DNA of 43,759 nucleotides, from positions 1 through 43,759 of the IMG/VR virus record IMGVR_UViG_3300028731_000014; one strand, 5' to 3'. The notes under the pieces are model-generated. The model was given only the letters and a program-made list of their open reading frames with translations, had not been told where the DNA came from and made no database searches. The DNA comes from a virus. The translations under genes were made by a program, and so were the position numbers. Positions 23,515-30,644 of the stretch are shown here, in pieces (the stretch's first letter is position 1; the number at the start of each line of letters is the position of its first letter).

Positions 23515-25979
23515 ACCAGTTTCGCCTTTCTCGGTTTCACCGGCCCGGGTGCTTTTAGTTTTGGCGTCGCGGCGGCTTTCGCCTGGGCGTTGCGCCCATC
23601 CATCACTTTCCCGGCCAGTGTCTTGGCGATATCCGCCCGCCTGTCCTGCTCGTGCTCGCTTAGCTCCGCCGCCTGTTGTGTGTTCTCTTTGTGCGCGGTG
23701 AGCGCGCCCATGAGCACCTCATGCTGCCGGTCCGCGTGCTTGTTCTGGGTATCTGCTTCCAGTTTCATTTGCTGTATCTTCAGATCCGCCTCGCGGTCCG
23801 CCGTGCGCGAAGCAGTCTCCTGCTCCGTGTTCTGGTGCTGCAGCGCGAGGCCGGCGGCTTTGGTCTTCAAATCGGCTTGCTTGAGCTCCAGCTCGGCCGA
23901 GCTCGGTCCGGTGCTCTTGCCTTCGCCGCCCGCCAGGCCGCCTTGTATCTTCGCCTGGGCTTCCGCGCGCTTAGTCTGCGCATCGAGCATACGGGCGTCT
24001 GCCGCCGTCTTCTGCGCCCCGGCCACGATGTTGCCTTGCTGGATCTGAGCCTGGATCTGCTGCAGCTCTGGTGGCGGCGAGGCTTGGGCCTGGGGTGGTG
24101 CAAGGAACTGATCGGGGTTGTTGAAGCCGAGTGCGACGAGGGCCGCGCGGTCAATCGCGATCGGATCGTAGAGCGAGGGCTGGGCCGCCTGCAGTTGCTT
24201 CAGCGCCATGATCTTCATCACGCGCTGCCCATGCGAGGCCGTGTTGGGGTCAGCTTGCGGCACGATATCCGCGTCTTCGAGGGCGTCGAGGAAGGTTTGC
24301 TCATCCCATTTATACGCCGGCTTGCGGTTCTGCTGCCAGAAGCTCTTGGGGTGCTCTTTGAACACTTTGGCCAAGAGCTGGAACTCTTGGGCCTGAGATG
24401 CATGCAACCGCTTGTGCACGGAATTCATGACCTTGGTGGCCTGCTCGATCATCGCCAGCGTCGTGCCTACTGGCGCGTCCGCCCGCCCCTCGCCCACTGC
24501 TTGCTCGCTAGTGCCGCCAATTCGCATGCCAGTTTGGGCGATGTCGTTGACAAGCTGCATAAGAGCTGGTTGCGGCGGCTGATACGGAAGGGGCATGATG
24601 GCGTCCCGGATGGGCATTCCGTTGGTCTTGACGGGAGCGCCACCGCCCGGCGGTACACGGAAGATGTTCGTGTTTTGACGAGATCCGCTATCCGCCATAA
24701 GGAAACCAGGGAAATTAGAATACATGCCAGCGTCAAGAAGCTCCCGCCAAGCAGCTGTAATAGCATTGGTTGTGTTTCCCAGAATGGCCAGGAGGCCGAT
24801 GTCATAGAAGCCAAAGCCCGGCACAAACGTGTACTTGATGAAGGTCGTGCGCGCTTCGGGTAGCTCTTTGGTATCTTCCTCGTAGTTGCGCACGACAGAT
24901 AAAACCTGCCGCGATGATACATCGATGGTGACGCGGTAGGGTATCTCTAGCCCGGTGGGCTTACCCTTCATCTCGTGCTCGTAACCCTTGATATCCAGCT
25001 CACAATAGCACTCGTAAATCTCCCGGTCGCGGTCTTCCGGGTTCATGGAGTTGATCGAAATGCCCTCTTGCGCCTTGCGCTCGATCTGCACGGCATCGAG
25101 CTGAGCCATGTTTGGGGTGTGCAGCGGGATATCTCGGTAAACCCCGAGGATCTGCATGCGCTTCACCGTGCTTGGCTTCAAGCTAATGCGGTGCGTCACG
25201 CGGGTGGCGTTCTTCAAATCCGTGGCGCTGTTGTTGACGATCAAGTCTTCGGCGTCCACGGTCTCCGACACCGGCCGGTTGCGCAACGGGCATTGGTGCA
25301 CCTTCTTGAAGCTGGTGCCCCCAAACCCGAGCATAAGCAACATGCGGTCTGTGTCGGGATAATACTCCGATGCCGTGCTGGTTAGGTAGTGGTTGAGGTC
25401 TTTTTCGAGGTAATCCGCTAGCCGGTCCTGGTTGACGTCGTCGCCGTTGCCGTCGTCGCGAACCTTCACTGGCCCGTCCGTAGGCAACAGTTCAGACCTC
25501 GCGTTGGCCTGAAAACGGAGCACCGCTTCGAGCAGCAGGGGGTGGCGCACCCGGCTAATGCCCTCCACTGGGGCTCCGTCCGCGCTACCGCCGAGGCCCG
25601 GCAGGTCCAGCTTCAGGCCCAGCAAGCGCATGCCGTTGGCGCGGTCGTCAATCCACTCTTGCCGGGAGGTGATGTCGTCGCGGATGCCGCGCAATATCTC
25701 TTCAGCCATGCGCGTGAGCTCCATGGCGTCTATTTCATCTACGAGATTATCCCACCAGCCGCCCGGCCCCGTCTTGGTTGCCTTCTCAAGTGGCGTGCCG
25801 TCAGTGGTGATGGTGATGGAGCCGTCATCATGCTCTATGCGGAGGAGATCGCCGTTGCCATTGCGGATTTCACCGTTAACCGGGTCGTCGTTCTGGGCAA
25901 CTGTCACGTCGCGGGCCTGCTGAGGTGATGGCGGCGGGGTGCTGTCGACCAGTCGGATATTCGGGCTCAATCCAGCCAT
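23511..25979 (-). CDS. Portal protein
   Basis: 822 aa, ATG at 25979 preceded by GGAG. After a disordered acidic N-terminus come 'RHPLLLEAVLRFQANARSEL' and 'EYYPDTDRMLLMLGFGGTSF' followed by 'KKVHQCPLRNRPVSETVDAE', 'GFGFYDIGLLAILGNTTNAI' and 'AITAAWRELLDAGMYSNFPG', all characteristic of large portal proteins of podovirus-like phages. Residues about 640-790 form a long Ala/Glu/Gln/Lys-rich coiled coil, as in portal barrel regions. It forms the dodecameric DNA channel at the capsid vertex. The gene follows TerL directly. Confidence 0.85.
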   Translation of the reverse strand: MAGLSPNIRLVDSTPPPSPQQARDVTVAQNDDPVNGEIRNGNGDLLRIEHDDGSITITTDGTPLEKATKTGPGGWWDNLVDEIDAMELTRMAEEILRGIRDDITSRQEWIDDRANGMRLLGLKLDLPGLGGSADGAPVEGISRVRHPLLLEAVLRFQANARSELLPTDGPVKVRDDGNGDDVNQDRLADYLEKDLNHYLTSTASEYYPDTDRMLLMLGFGGTSFKKVHQCPLRNRPVSETVDAEDLIVNNSATDLKNATRVTHRISLKPSTVKRMQILGVYRDIPLHTPNMAQLDAVQIERKAQEGISINSMNPEDRDREIYECYCELDIKGYEHEMKGKPTGLEIPYRVTIDVSSRQVLSVVRNYEEDTKELPEARTTFIKYTFVPGFGFYDIGLLAILGNTTNAITAAWRELLDAGMYSNFPGFLMADSGSRQNTNIFRVPPGGGAPVKTNGMPIRDAIMPLPYQPPQPALMQLVNDIAQTGMRIGGTSEQAVGEGRADAPVGTTLAMIEQATKVMNSVHKRLHASQAQEFQLLAKVFKEHPKSFWQQNRKPAYKWDEQTFLDALEDADIVPQADPNTASHGQRVMKIMALKQLQAAQPSLYDPIAIDRAALVALGFNNPDQFLAPPQAQASPPPELQQIQAQIQQGNIVAGAQKTAADARMLDAQTKRAEAQAKIQGGLAGGEGKSTGPSSAELELKQADLKTKAAGLALQHQNTEQETASRTADREADLKIQQMKLEADTQNKHADRQHEVLMGALTAHKENTQQAAELSEHEQDRRADIAKTLAGKVMDGRNAQAKAAATPKLKAPGPVKPRKAKLV

Positions 25980-26039
25980 TCAGGGGCTCCTATGCCCAGA
26001 CTGATTGCCACTAAATTACGGCAGACGCAACATTAATGC

Positions 26040-28610
26040 TCAAACCGGGTATATCGGCCCTGGTGAGTGGTTGAATTGCATGCTGCCCGTGACTTCGGCC
26101 GCCCATTCCGGTGCTCTGGTGAGCAAGCCAAGCTGCCGCAAATGGCTTATTCCTTGCGAAACGGTGTCGCAGTTGTGCACTAACATGCCGTTCGCGTAGT
26201 AGCAGTGCGCGCCCTCAACTGTCAGATTGTACACGGGCTGTGTAATAGGGGTGTGCGTGCTTGCACTTTCCAAGTTTATAAGCGGACTTTTGTAGCTGGC
26301 ATGCGGGCGAGCACATAATCTTTCGCGCGCTTCTGAACTCAAACTCGGCCCCACACCAATCGCAAGGCCGCACGCCGAGGATAACACGCTCATCTCCAAC
26401 GCACCGCGCCTCTCTAGCCTTAACCAGGGAAAGAGCGCTAACCCGGCGATGCCAATCCCGCCCCTCTTCTGACTTGTGCCACGCACTGGCGAGGGGGCGT
26501 ACGCGCGCCAGGTTGGCCGCAACCGCTTCCCGATCAATTTTCTTAGGCATGCGCCTATGCACGCCTTCCGGTAAGCACTCCAGATTATCAATGCTAAAAT
26601 TAAACACGTCACCATCTCTGTGGTGTACGTCGTGCTTCGGTGGAACAGCGCGGCCGGCGTTTTTTTCCCAGATCGCAACGTGCAGCCCTTTAGCTCTGCG
26701 CCGCCCCTCGTTGCTCCTGGATTGGCTGAGGTAGTACCGCCGCTTTCCACCCATGCGGCGGTATGTGACACCGTCGAAAACAATTTCCTCCGGCGCTGTG
26801 TCTTCACTAAATCGCATAAACCCAACCCTACCGTCAAAGATTCCTGGTTTATACTATCCAATGGCTGATACATGTTGTCAAGCGTAAATACAGGATGATT
26901 AGCCGTTCCTGTCAATGACTTAGCACTAACAACAGGCTTTGCCCCCGTGCACCCAGCTGCTTCAACTTTGCGCCAGCCAAGGGGTGTTAGCACCTCGTCG
27001 GCAGTGGTTACCCTCTCTATCGGGATAGAACCCCGCCTGGTAGCTATTTTTGTCCCCGCCACGAGGCACAGATCGTCATGTTTCCCTTTCGGGAACACGC
27101 TAACCTCTTGAATTACTTGCTGTGCCCACACTTTATCAGGCGCGTAGATCATGCCCTCGGCAAAGAGATGTTGCACTGCATACAGCCGCGATAGCTTGTC
27201 CATGCCTTTGGGGTCCAATAGCTGTACGCCCCAGTCCTCGTGCCCGAAGAGCCGCCGCATTTCCTGCGCTACTGAGTAGCCGCTGGCTTTGTTCTCGATC
27301 AGCAGCTTATCGACTTTCATGTCTTTGCAGGTCTTCGCCACTTTCTGCACCAGCTCATGCAACGGCAAGCGCTCCGCCCAGGCATAGGCGAGCATGACGC
27401 GCGGGGCGTCTCCGCCAACCGCGCTGTGCTTGGTGCGCACGGTCTGTCCGAGATCGAACATCTCCTCGCTGCCCTCTTGCCGGAGCATGCGGCCCCCGGG
27501 CGATGCCCAGTTGGCGGCATACAGCGCGCTGGCGCCGGTAAACACGCCCCACACGGTCATGGCGCTTGGGTCGTTCTCTGTTTTCTCTGTAAAGGCGGTA
27601 TCCAGGCTGCCGATGATATAATCGAAGGGCGGGTACTCCTTACCCTCCCAGAGCTGCCACCATTCATTCTTGATAATGCCGCCGCCGCGCGGCGCTGGCT
27701 CCTGGGCGAACTGCCCGGCCGTGGCGTACGGGCCTAGGATCTTCTCATCGCGTTCGACGACGTGCAGCGGGAAGCGGGCCGGAAACAATAGCTGGCCTTC
27801 CTCGCGCCGGGGATCTTCGTACCCGATCTTGGTCTTTGTGCCCGCGCGCCACGAGGCATACCGCATAGGCAAGCAAAGGTGGTCATACCCCAGCTTGTCC
27901 TCAAGAATGACGCCGGATACATCGTCCTCGTGGAGCCGCTGCATGATCACGACAATGGCCGATTTATCCGGGTTATTGACGCGCAGAGGTACGGCCTCGC
28001 GGAACCAGGTGTTGACAGAGCCTCTGACTTGGTCGGAGTTGCCGTCGTCCACGGATAGCGGGTCATCGATAATCACGCGGTCTCCGCGCTTGCCGGTGAT
28101 CCCGCCGGATGCCGCTGCCTGGCGCCAGCCGCCCATGGTGTTCTCGAAATTGGTCTTGGCGTTTTGATCTGAGGTCATACGCACGTGCGGCCACCGCGTC
28201 ATGTACCAATCAGATTGCACGAGGCGCCGCATGCGGAGGGTATCGCGGATGGCGATGTCCAGGGAGTGTGACGCGGTGATGTACCGCAAATGCGGCATAT
28301 TGCACGGACCCCACTCCCACGCCGGCCAGAATACGCTCACCATTAGCGATTTCATGGTGCCGGGCGGGATGTTCGCCAGCAGCCGGTTGTAAAGCGTGCC
28401 GTCATCCATAACGAATTCGTCGGTGATCGCTTCCAGATGCTCCGCTATGCCATGCAGGTGCCAGCCCTCGGTGTAAGGCTGGCCGGGCTCGATGATGTGC
28501 CAAGAGCGCTTGACAAACGCCATGAGGCTTTCGCGGCATTCTACGCGGTCGAGCTCAATAAGCGAAGCAGCTGCGTTTATCTTCTGCCCGTTGATCTCGA
28601 TTGTGCCCAT
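26040..28610 (-). CDS. terL: Terminase large subunit precursor containing an intein
   Basis: 856-aa precursor, ATG at 28610. N-extein 514 aa: Walker A-like 'IPPGTMKS' (residues 81-88), Walker B 'RVIIDDPL', then nuclease residues Asp337 in 'GSLDTAF', Glu439 in 'LLIENKASG' and Asp512/513 in 'GKHDDL'. Residue 515 is the first Cys of a 299-aa intein (515-813). The C-extein is 43 aa starting 'CDTVSQGISHLRQLG'. Splicing would give a 557-aa TerL reading 'KGKHDDLCDTVSQ', as expected for this family. The enzyme packages and cuts phage DNA at the portal. The gene follows TerS and the 54-aa membrane gene and precedes the portal. Without splicing, the insertion would sit against the nuclease active site. 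Confidence 0.9.
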   Translation of the reverse strand: MGTIEINGQKINAAASLIELDRVECRESLMAFVKRSWHIIEPGQPYTEGWHLHGIAEHLEAITDEFVMDDGTLYNRLLANIPPGTMKSLMVSVFWPAWEWGPCNMPHLRYITASHSLDIAIRDTLRMRRLVQSDWYMTRWPHVRMTSDQNAKTNFENTMGGWRQAAASGGITGKRGDRVIIDDPLSVDDGNSDQVRGSVNTWFREAVPLRVNNPDKSAIVVIMQRLHEDDVSGVILEDKLGYDHLCLPMRYASWRAGTKTKIGYEDPRREEGQLLFPARFPLHVVERDEKILGPYATAGQFAQEPAPRGGGIIKNEWWQLWEGKEYPPFDYIIGSLDTAFTEKTENDPSAMTVWGVFTGASALYAANWASPGGRMLRQEGSEEMFDLGQTVRTKHSAVGGDAPRVMLAYAWAERLPLHELVQKVAKTCKDMKVDKLLIENKASGYSVAQEMRRLFGHEDWGVQLLDPKGMDKLSRLYAVQHLFAEGMIYAPDKVWAQQVIQEVSVFPKGKHDDLCLVAGTKIATRRGSIPIERVTTADEVLTPLGWRKVEAAGCTGAKPVVSAKSLTGTANHPVFTLDNMYQPLDSINQESLTVGLGLCDLVKTQRRRKLFSTVSHTAAWVESGGTTSANPGATRGGAELKGCTLRSGKKTPAALFHRSTTYTTEMVTCLILALIIWSAYRKACIGACLRKLIGKRLRPTWRAYAPSPVRGTSQKRGGIGIAGLALFPWLRLERRGALEMSVLSSACGLAIGVGPSLSSEARERLCARPHASYKSPLINLESASTHTPITQPVYNLTVEGAHCYYANGMLVHNCDTVSQGISHLRQLGLLTRAPEWAAEVTGSMQFNHSPGPIYPV
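26215..26817 (-). CDS. HNH homing endonuclease nested out of frame in the intein
   Basis: 200 aa in a frame shifted relative to TerL and wholly inside the intein DNA. The N-terminal 'EEIVFDGVTYRRMGGKRRYY' region leads to 'HVAIWEKNAG' and the HNH core 'KHDVHHRDGDVFNFSIDNLE' with 'CLPEGVHRRMPKK', as in I-HmuI-like HNH enzymes. A C-terminal Cys cluster 'CDWCGAEFEFRSARKIMCSP' plus 'ACQLQK' suggests a zinc finger. Start ATG at 26817 lacks a strong Shine-Dalgarno. The stop lies inside the DNA coding intein block F. It presumably cuts intein-less terL alleles to spread the element. Confidence 0.82.
   Translation of the reverse strand: MRFSEDTAPEEIVFDGVTYRRMGGKRRYYLSQSRSNEGRRRAKGLHVAIWEKNAGRAVPPKHDVHHRDGDVFNFSIDNLECLPEGVHRRMPKKIDREAVAANLARVRPLASAWHKSEEGRDWHRRVSALSLVKAREARCVGDERVILGVRPCDWCGAEFEFRSARKIMCSPACQLQKSAYKLGKCKHAHPYYTARVQSDS
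26817..26823 (-). other. Candidate -1 frameshift heptamer G GGT TTA
   Basis: In the TerL reading frame the codons are GGT TTA preceded by G, giving the X XXY YYZ form GGGTTTA. The last A is the first base of the endonuclease ATG, so a -1 slip here would continue directly in the HNH frame. A weak downstream pairing (GACAC with GTGTC) could stimulate slipping. Functional use is inference. Confidence 0.4.
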
Positions 28611-28619
28611 GTAGGCAGC

Positions 28620-28784
28620 TTAGCATCCTAAACGGAACGAATGGAAGTAGACTGCTGCGCATATGACGATGATACCGGCAGCTGGGTACATCGGGCACAA
28701 GGCCAAGCCCGCGAGATAGGTGCACAGCACCGGAGCGATGCGGAAGGCGTACACCAACGCCATTATAACTATGATTGTTGTCAT
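28620..28784 (-). CDS. 54-aa double-spanning membrane protein
   Basis: ATG at 28784 preceded by GAGGAG with 8-base spacing, three bases after the TerS stop, and ending nine bases before the TerL start. Two hydrophobic segments: 'IIVIMALVYAF' and, after 'RIAPVLCTYLAGLALCP', 'AAGIIVICAAVYFHSF'. The good ribosome site and exact fit support expression. Topology suggests a small holin-like or membrane-modulating peptide, but it lies far from the lysis block; function unknown. Confidence 0.55.
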   Translation of the reverse strand: MTTIIVIMALVYAFRIAPVLCTYLAGLALCPMYPAAGIIVICAAVYFHSFRLGC

Positions 28785-28787
28785 CTT

Positions 28788-29312
28788 TCAGTCTCCTCTG
28801 TCAGTTTCGGCTTTAACCGCGCGCTCTAGCGCTAACCGCAGCACCGCGCGCTGATCATCGTCCAGGTCGCTCGCATCGATTGTAACGCCCATCGTCGCGA
28901 TGGGTCTGCCGTCCGCTCCAGTGTGCTCGAAGCGCTGTGTCTCGCGCCAAAGCCCTTGGGTCTTGAGGTAGAAGATCAGGCAGGCGTTATCGCCGTCTAG
29001 CCCTTTTTGGATAAGCTTACCGGCCATCTTAGCCACGGTCAGCTGCTTGCCGTTGGTGAGCTCGTGATTGAAATGCTTTTCGAGGAAGTCAACATTGACC
29101 CCGGCCAGCTCCGCACATTGCTCGTTGCTTAGCCCGGCACCCTTATAGCGTGCGATCATATCCGCCCAATCTTCTGACCAGGCTTTAGGTGGCTCCACGC
29201 GGCGAGGGGCAAGGAGCTGCACCACCTGAGGCATCGGGCCACGGACACCCACAAAGGTGCTGCTGACGTTGCCAGTAATTGGGTCGATACGGTCTTTAGT
29301 AGCGCGTCTCAA
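28788..29312 (-). CDS. terS: Terminase small subunit
   Basis: 174 aa. The start is TTG at 29312, overlapping the upstream stop (TTGA). A helix-turn-helix-like segment 'MIARYKGAGLSNEQCAELAG' with 'VNVDFLEKHFNHEL' (about residues 47-82) is followed by 'GDNACLIFYLKTQGLWRETQ', a phrase typical of small-terminase-like proteins of this group ('dn.amiFyLKtr..WrEt'). The C-terminus is acidic and helical. It would recognise the packaging site and hand DNA to TerL, encoded just downstream. Confidence 0.7.
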   Translation of the reverse strand: MRRATKDRIDPITGNVSSTFVGVRGPMPQVVQLLAPRRVEPPKAWSEDWADMIARYKGAGLSNEQCAELAGVNVDFLEKHFNHELTNGKQLTVAKMAGKLIQKGLDGDNACLIFYLKTQGLWRETQRFEHTGADGRPIATMGVTIDASDLDDDQRAVLRLALERAVKAETDRGD

Positions 29313-29674
29313 TGAACCGTCTCGCCTTTCCAGTTCTTTGCCAGCGTCTCCAGATCAGCGAACGCGGCGTCTTTGACAAAATCAATGTGCGGCATGATCG
29401 CGGCCATCACCGGTTGCTCGCCCGTCAGGCAGCTTTCCACCCATCCTACCAGATCCTCAGCTAGCGTGTCAGCTGCAAACTGAAATTTAGACTGGCGTTC
29501 GGCCTCCGGCAGTTGGTGGATCGCGCCCATGCAATTGACCACGGCGCCGGCCACTAAACCAAAGCCGAAACTCCAGGCGCCGTAGAACGATGACATGATC
29601 ATGTTGGCGCGGTCCCGCCCAACGAGGGGCGTCAAGCGCTCAGTGGCCTCGTGCGCGCTATCAGGAATGCTCAC
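29309..29674 (-). CDS. Hypothetical protein
   Basis: 121 aa, GTG start overlapping the upstream stop (GTGA, 29671-29674). Mostly helical. It has a mildly hydrophobic stretch 'WSFGFGLVAGAVVNCMGAIH' (about residues 34-53) that is probably not a full membrane span, and ends 'ETLAKNWKGETVH'. Family not recognised. Overlap with terS suggests joint expression. Confidence 0.6.
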   Translation of the reverse strand: MSIPDSAHEATERLTPLVGRDRANMIMSSFYGAWSFGFGLVAGAVVNCMGAIHQLPEAERQSKFQFAADTLAEDLVGWVESCLTGEQPVMAAIMPHIDFVKDAAFADLETLAKNWKGETVH

Positions 29675-29916
29675 AGCGCTCTGCTAAACGGATACTCGGT
29701 TGGGTCTAGGTACAAGTTGGCCGTAGCGCCGCCCACGCGCTCTTGGGCTTCACGGATAGCCGGCCCTGGGTCCTTAGCGTTGATATAATCCGATGGGTCA
29801 ATGCTCTTACCCGCAGAGGCACAGTTAGCATCAGCCAGCCGCTTCAAGCTCGCGGCAATGCTCAACAGCGCTTTCTCTGTTACCGTTCCTTCATGCTCGT
29901 GAAAACAATTCTCCAT
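29671..29916 (-). CDS. Small hypothetical protein
   Basis: 81 aa, ATG at 29916 with GGGAG six bases upstream. It begins 'MENCFHEHEGTVTEKALLSI' and contains one helix 'ALLSIAASLKRLADANCASA' and a Pro/Asp-rich second half 'NLYLDPTEYPFSRAL'. No recognised domain. Second gene of the leftward operon after the divergent region. Confidence 0.58.
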   Translation of the reverse strand: MENCFHEHEGTVTEKALLSIAASLKRLADANCASAGKSIDPSDYINAKDPGPAIREAQERVGGATANLYLDPTEYPFSRAL

Positions 29917-29935
29917 TTTGAAGCTCCCGTAAAAT

Positions 29936-30259
29936 TTATACTAAATCAAGGCCGGTTTGTTCGAGGGTGGCCATCGCTTCCGCGATCAGCCTTTCCCGCG
30001 TTGTGGTGCGGGCAATGCGCCCCATCCTCTGGGTAACCGTGTTTATCGGCAACTGCCCCTCAACTCTCGGCAAGCGCTGCACCCAGAACATGGCACCGCC
30101 ATTAGCCCGCCTTTCGTCCTCAGTCGTCTCCCACAACACGAACTGGTGCTCAGGAAACTTCTTGACGATGCGGTATATGCCTGAGAACAGCGAGGACTCT
30201 TTTGCGCGAAAAGCCGCCCTCTCACCGATCTTAAGGCTAGCGATGTTTTTACTAATCAT
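29936..30259 (-). CDS. Hypothetical protein, first gene of the leftward operon
   Basis: 107 aa from ATG at 30259; the frame extends to 30322 but the extra 21 residues do not look like part of the protein and would run into the hairpin. It contains 'IGERAAFRAKESSLFSGIYR' and 'RFPE'-like strands, then 'FVLWETTEDERRANGGAMFW'; the end 'RERLIAEAMATLEQTGL' is helical. No Shine-Dalgarno precedes the ATG; a candidate promoter places transcription start near it, so leaderless translation is possible. It may be an early regulator given its position, but no DNA-binding motif is clear. Confidence 0.55.
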   Translation of the reverse strand: MISKNIASLKIGERAAFRAKESSLFSGIYRIVKKFPEHQFVLWETTEDERRANGGAMFWVQRLPRVEGQLPINTVTQRMGRIARTTTRERLIAEAMATLEQTGLDLV

Positions 30260-30265
30260 AAAGGA

Positions 30266-30294
30266 AATTTCGCACACATGAAGACACAAGTCAA
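30266..30294 (-). promoter_or_regulatory. Candidate leftward promoter
   Basis: Minus strand TTGACT (30289-30294), 17-base spacer, GAAATT (30266-30271). The -35 box is near consensus and the -10 box is poor. The predicted start point falls near the ATG at 30259, which would make the mRNA leaderless or nearly so. Confidence 0.35.
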
Positions 30295-30321
30295 GCACAC
30301 AAAAAACGGCCCAATGGCTCA

Positions 30322-30353
30322 TTCCAGGGAGGGCTAAAGCCCTAACCCTGGAA
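30322..30353. repeat. 14-bp-stem hairpin beside the repeat array
   Basis: TTCCAGGG AGGGCT AA AGCCCT AA CCCTGGAA: arms 30322-30335 and 30338-30353 pair perfectly except for a two-base AA bulge, with a two-base loop. It lies just left of the repeat array and upstream of the leftward gene. No T-run on either side, so it does not look like a terminator; a cruciform or single-strand initiation structure is possible. Confidence 0.7.
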
Positions 30354-30354
30354 A

Positions 30355-30574
30355 TGTGTCGCCATTTTGGGTGGAAATTTTCAGCGACACAAATGGGGTG
30401 TATCGCTGAAAATGTAACATACTGATTTTATTATATTTTTGTTGAAAACGGCGATACACTTTTAAAAACGGCGATACACTTTTCGTGTCGCCATGTAACA
30501 ATGGCGATACATTTACCCCGTTTTGGCGATACATTAAAAGTGTGTCGCTGAAAATAAAATGTGTCGCTGAAAAT
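30355..30574. repeat. Array of ten TGTRTCGC-core repeats (iteron/operator-like)
   Basis: Ten copies of TGT(A/G)TCGC(C/T), mostly flanked by A/T tracts, in 220 bp. Forward copies begin at about 30355, 30399, 30484 (one mismatch, CGTGTCGCC), 30541 and 30560. Reverse copies (GCGAYACA) lie at about 30382-30391, 30450-30458, 30470-30478, 30503-30511 and 30525-30533. The longest identical blocks are AAAACGGCGATACACTTTT (30445 and 30465, 20 bp apart) and TGTGTCGCTGAAAAT (30541 and 30560, 19 bp apart). An AT-rich stretch (30421-30447) lies inside. This is the gene-free divergent region between leftward late genes and rightward early genes. Best reading: replication origin iterons and/or operators for a phage regulator. 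Confidence 0.85.
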
Positions 30575-30587
30575 ATAGCGGGCGGTA

Positions 30588-30616
30588 TTGCGTTGTTTTG
30601 AGCAATCAACTATGGT
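30588..30616 (+). promoter_or_regulatory. Candidate rightward early promoter
   Basis: TTGCGT (30588-30593), 17-base spacer, TATGGT (30611-30616). It lies 14 bases right of the last array repeat and about 30 bases before the first early start codon, with the Shine-Dalgarno AAAGGAGG at 30631-30638. Proximity to the repeats suggests that their binding protein regulates it. Confidence 0.5.
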
Positions 30617-30644
30617 CAGTATTAAGTCTAAAAGGAGGCTGAAC

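Larger units (their letters stand above)
26172..27068 (-). mobile_element. Intein in TerL (299 aa, splicing motifs intact)
   Basis: Seen in the TerL frame. Block A starts at Cys515 ('CLVAGTKIATRRGSIPIERV'), block B is 'GTANHPVFTL' with the T-x-x-H signature, block F is 'VYNLTVEGAHCYYANG' and block G is 'MLVHN' followed by extein Cys814. The nucleophilic Cys, block B His, penultimate His, terminal Asn and +1 Cys are all present, so splicing is expected by the standard (class 1) route. Between blocks B and F the TerL frame encodes about 200 residues resembling no known domain; an HNH endonuclease is encoded there in another frame. The insertion point is directly after 'HDDL'. Confidence 0.88.

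Noticed and set aside
23676-24863. Plus-strand 395-aa open frame
   Set aside because: Antisense to the portal gene; no recognisable motif.
26215-26817. Explaining the HNH frame as a sequencing frameshift of a normal in-frame intein endonuclease
   Set aside because: Both frames are intact over the whole segment and the HNH frame has its own ATG and a stop inside block F. Two compensating errors would be needed with no interrupted motif to show for them. Not fully excluded without raw reads.
30355-30574. CRISPR array
   Set aside because: Repeats are short, occur in both orientations and have no spacers of constant length; no cas gene is present.
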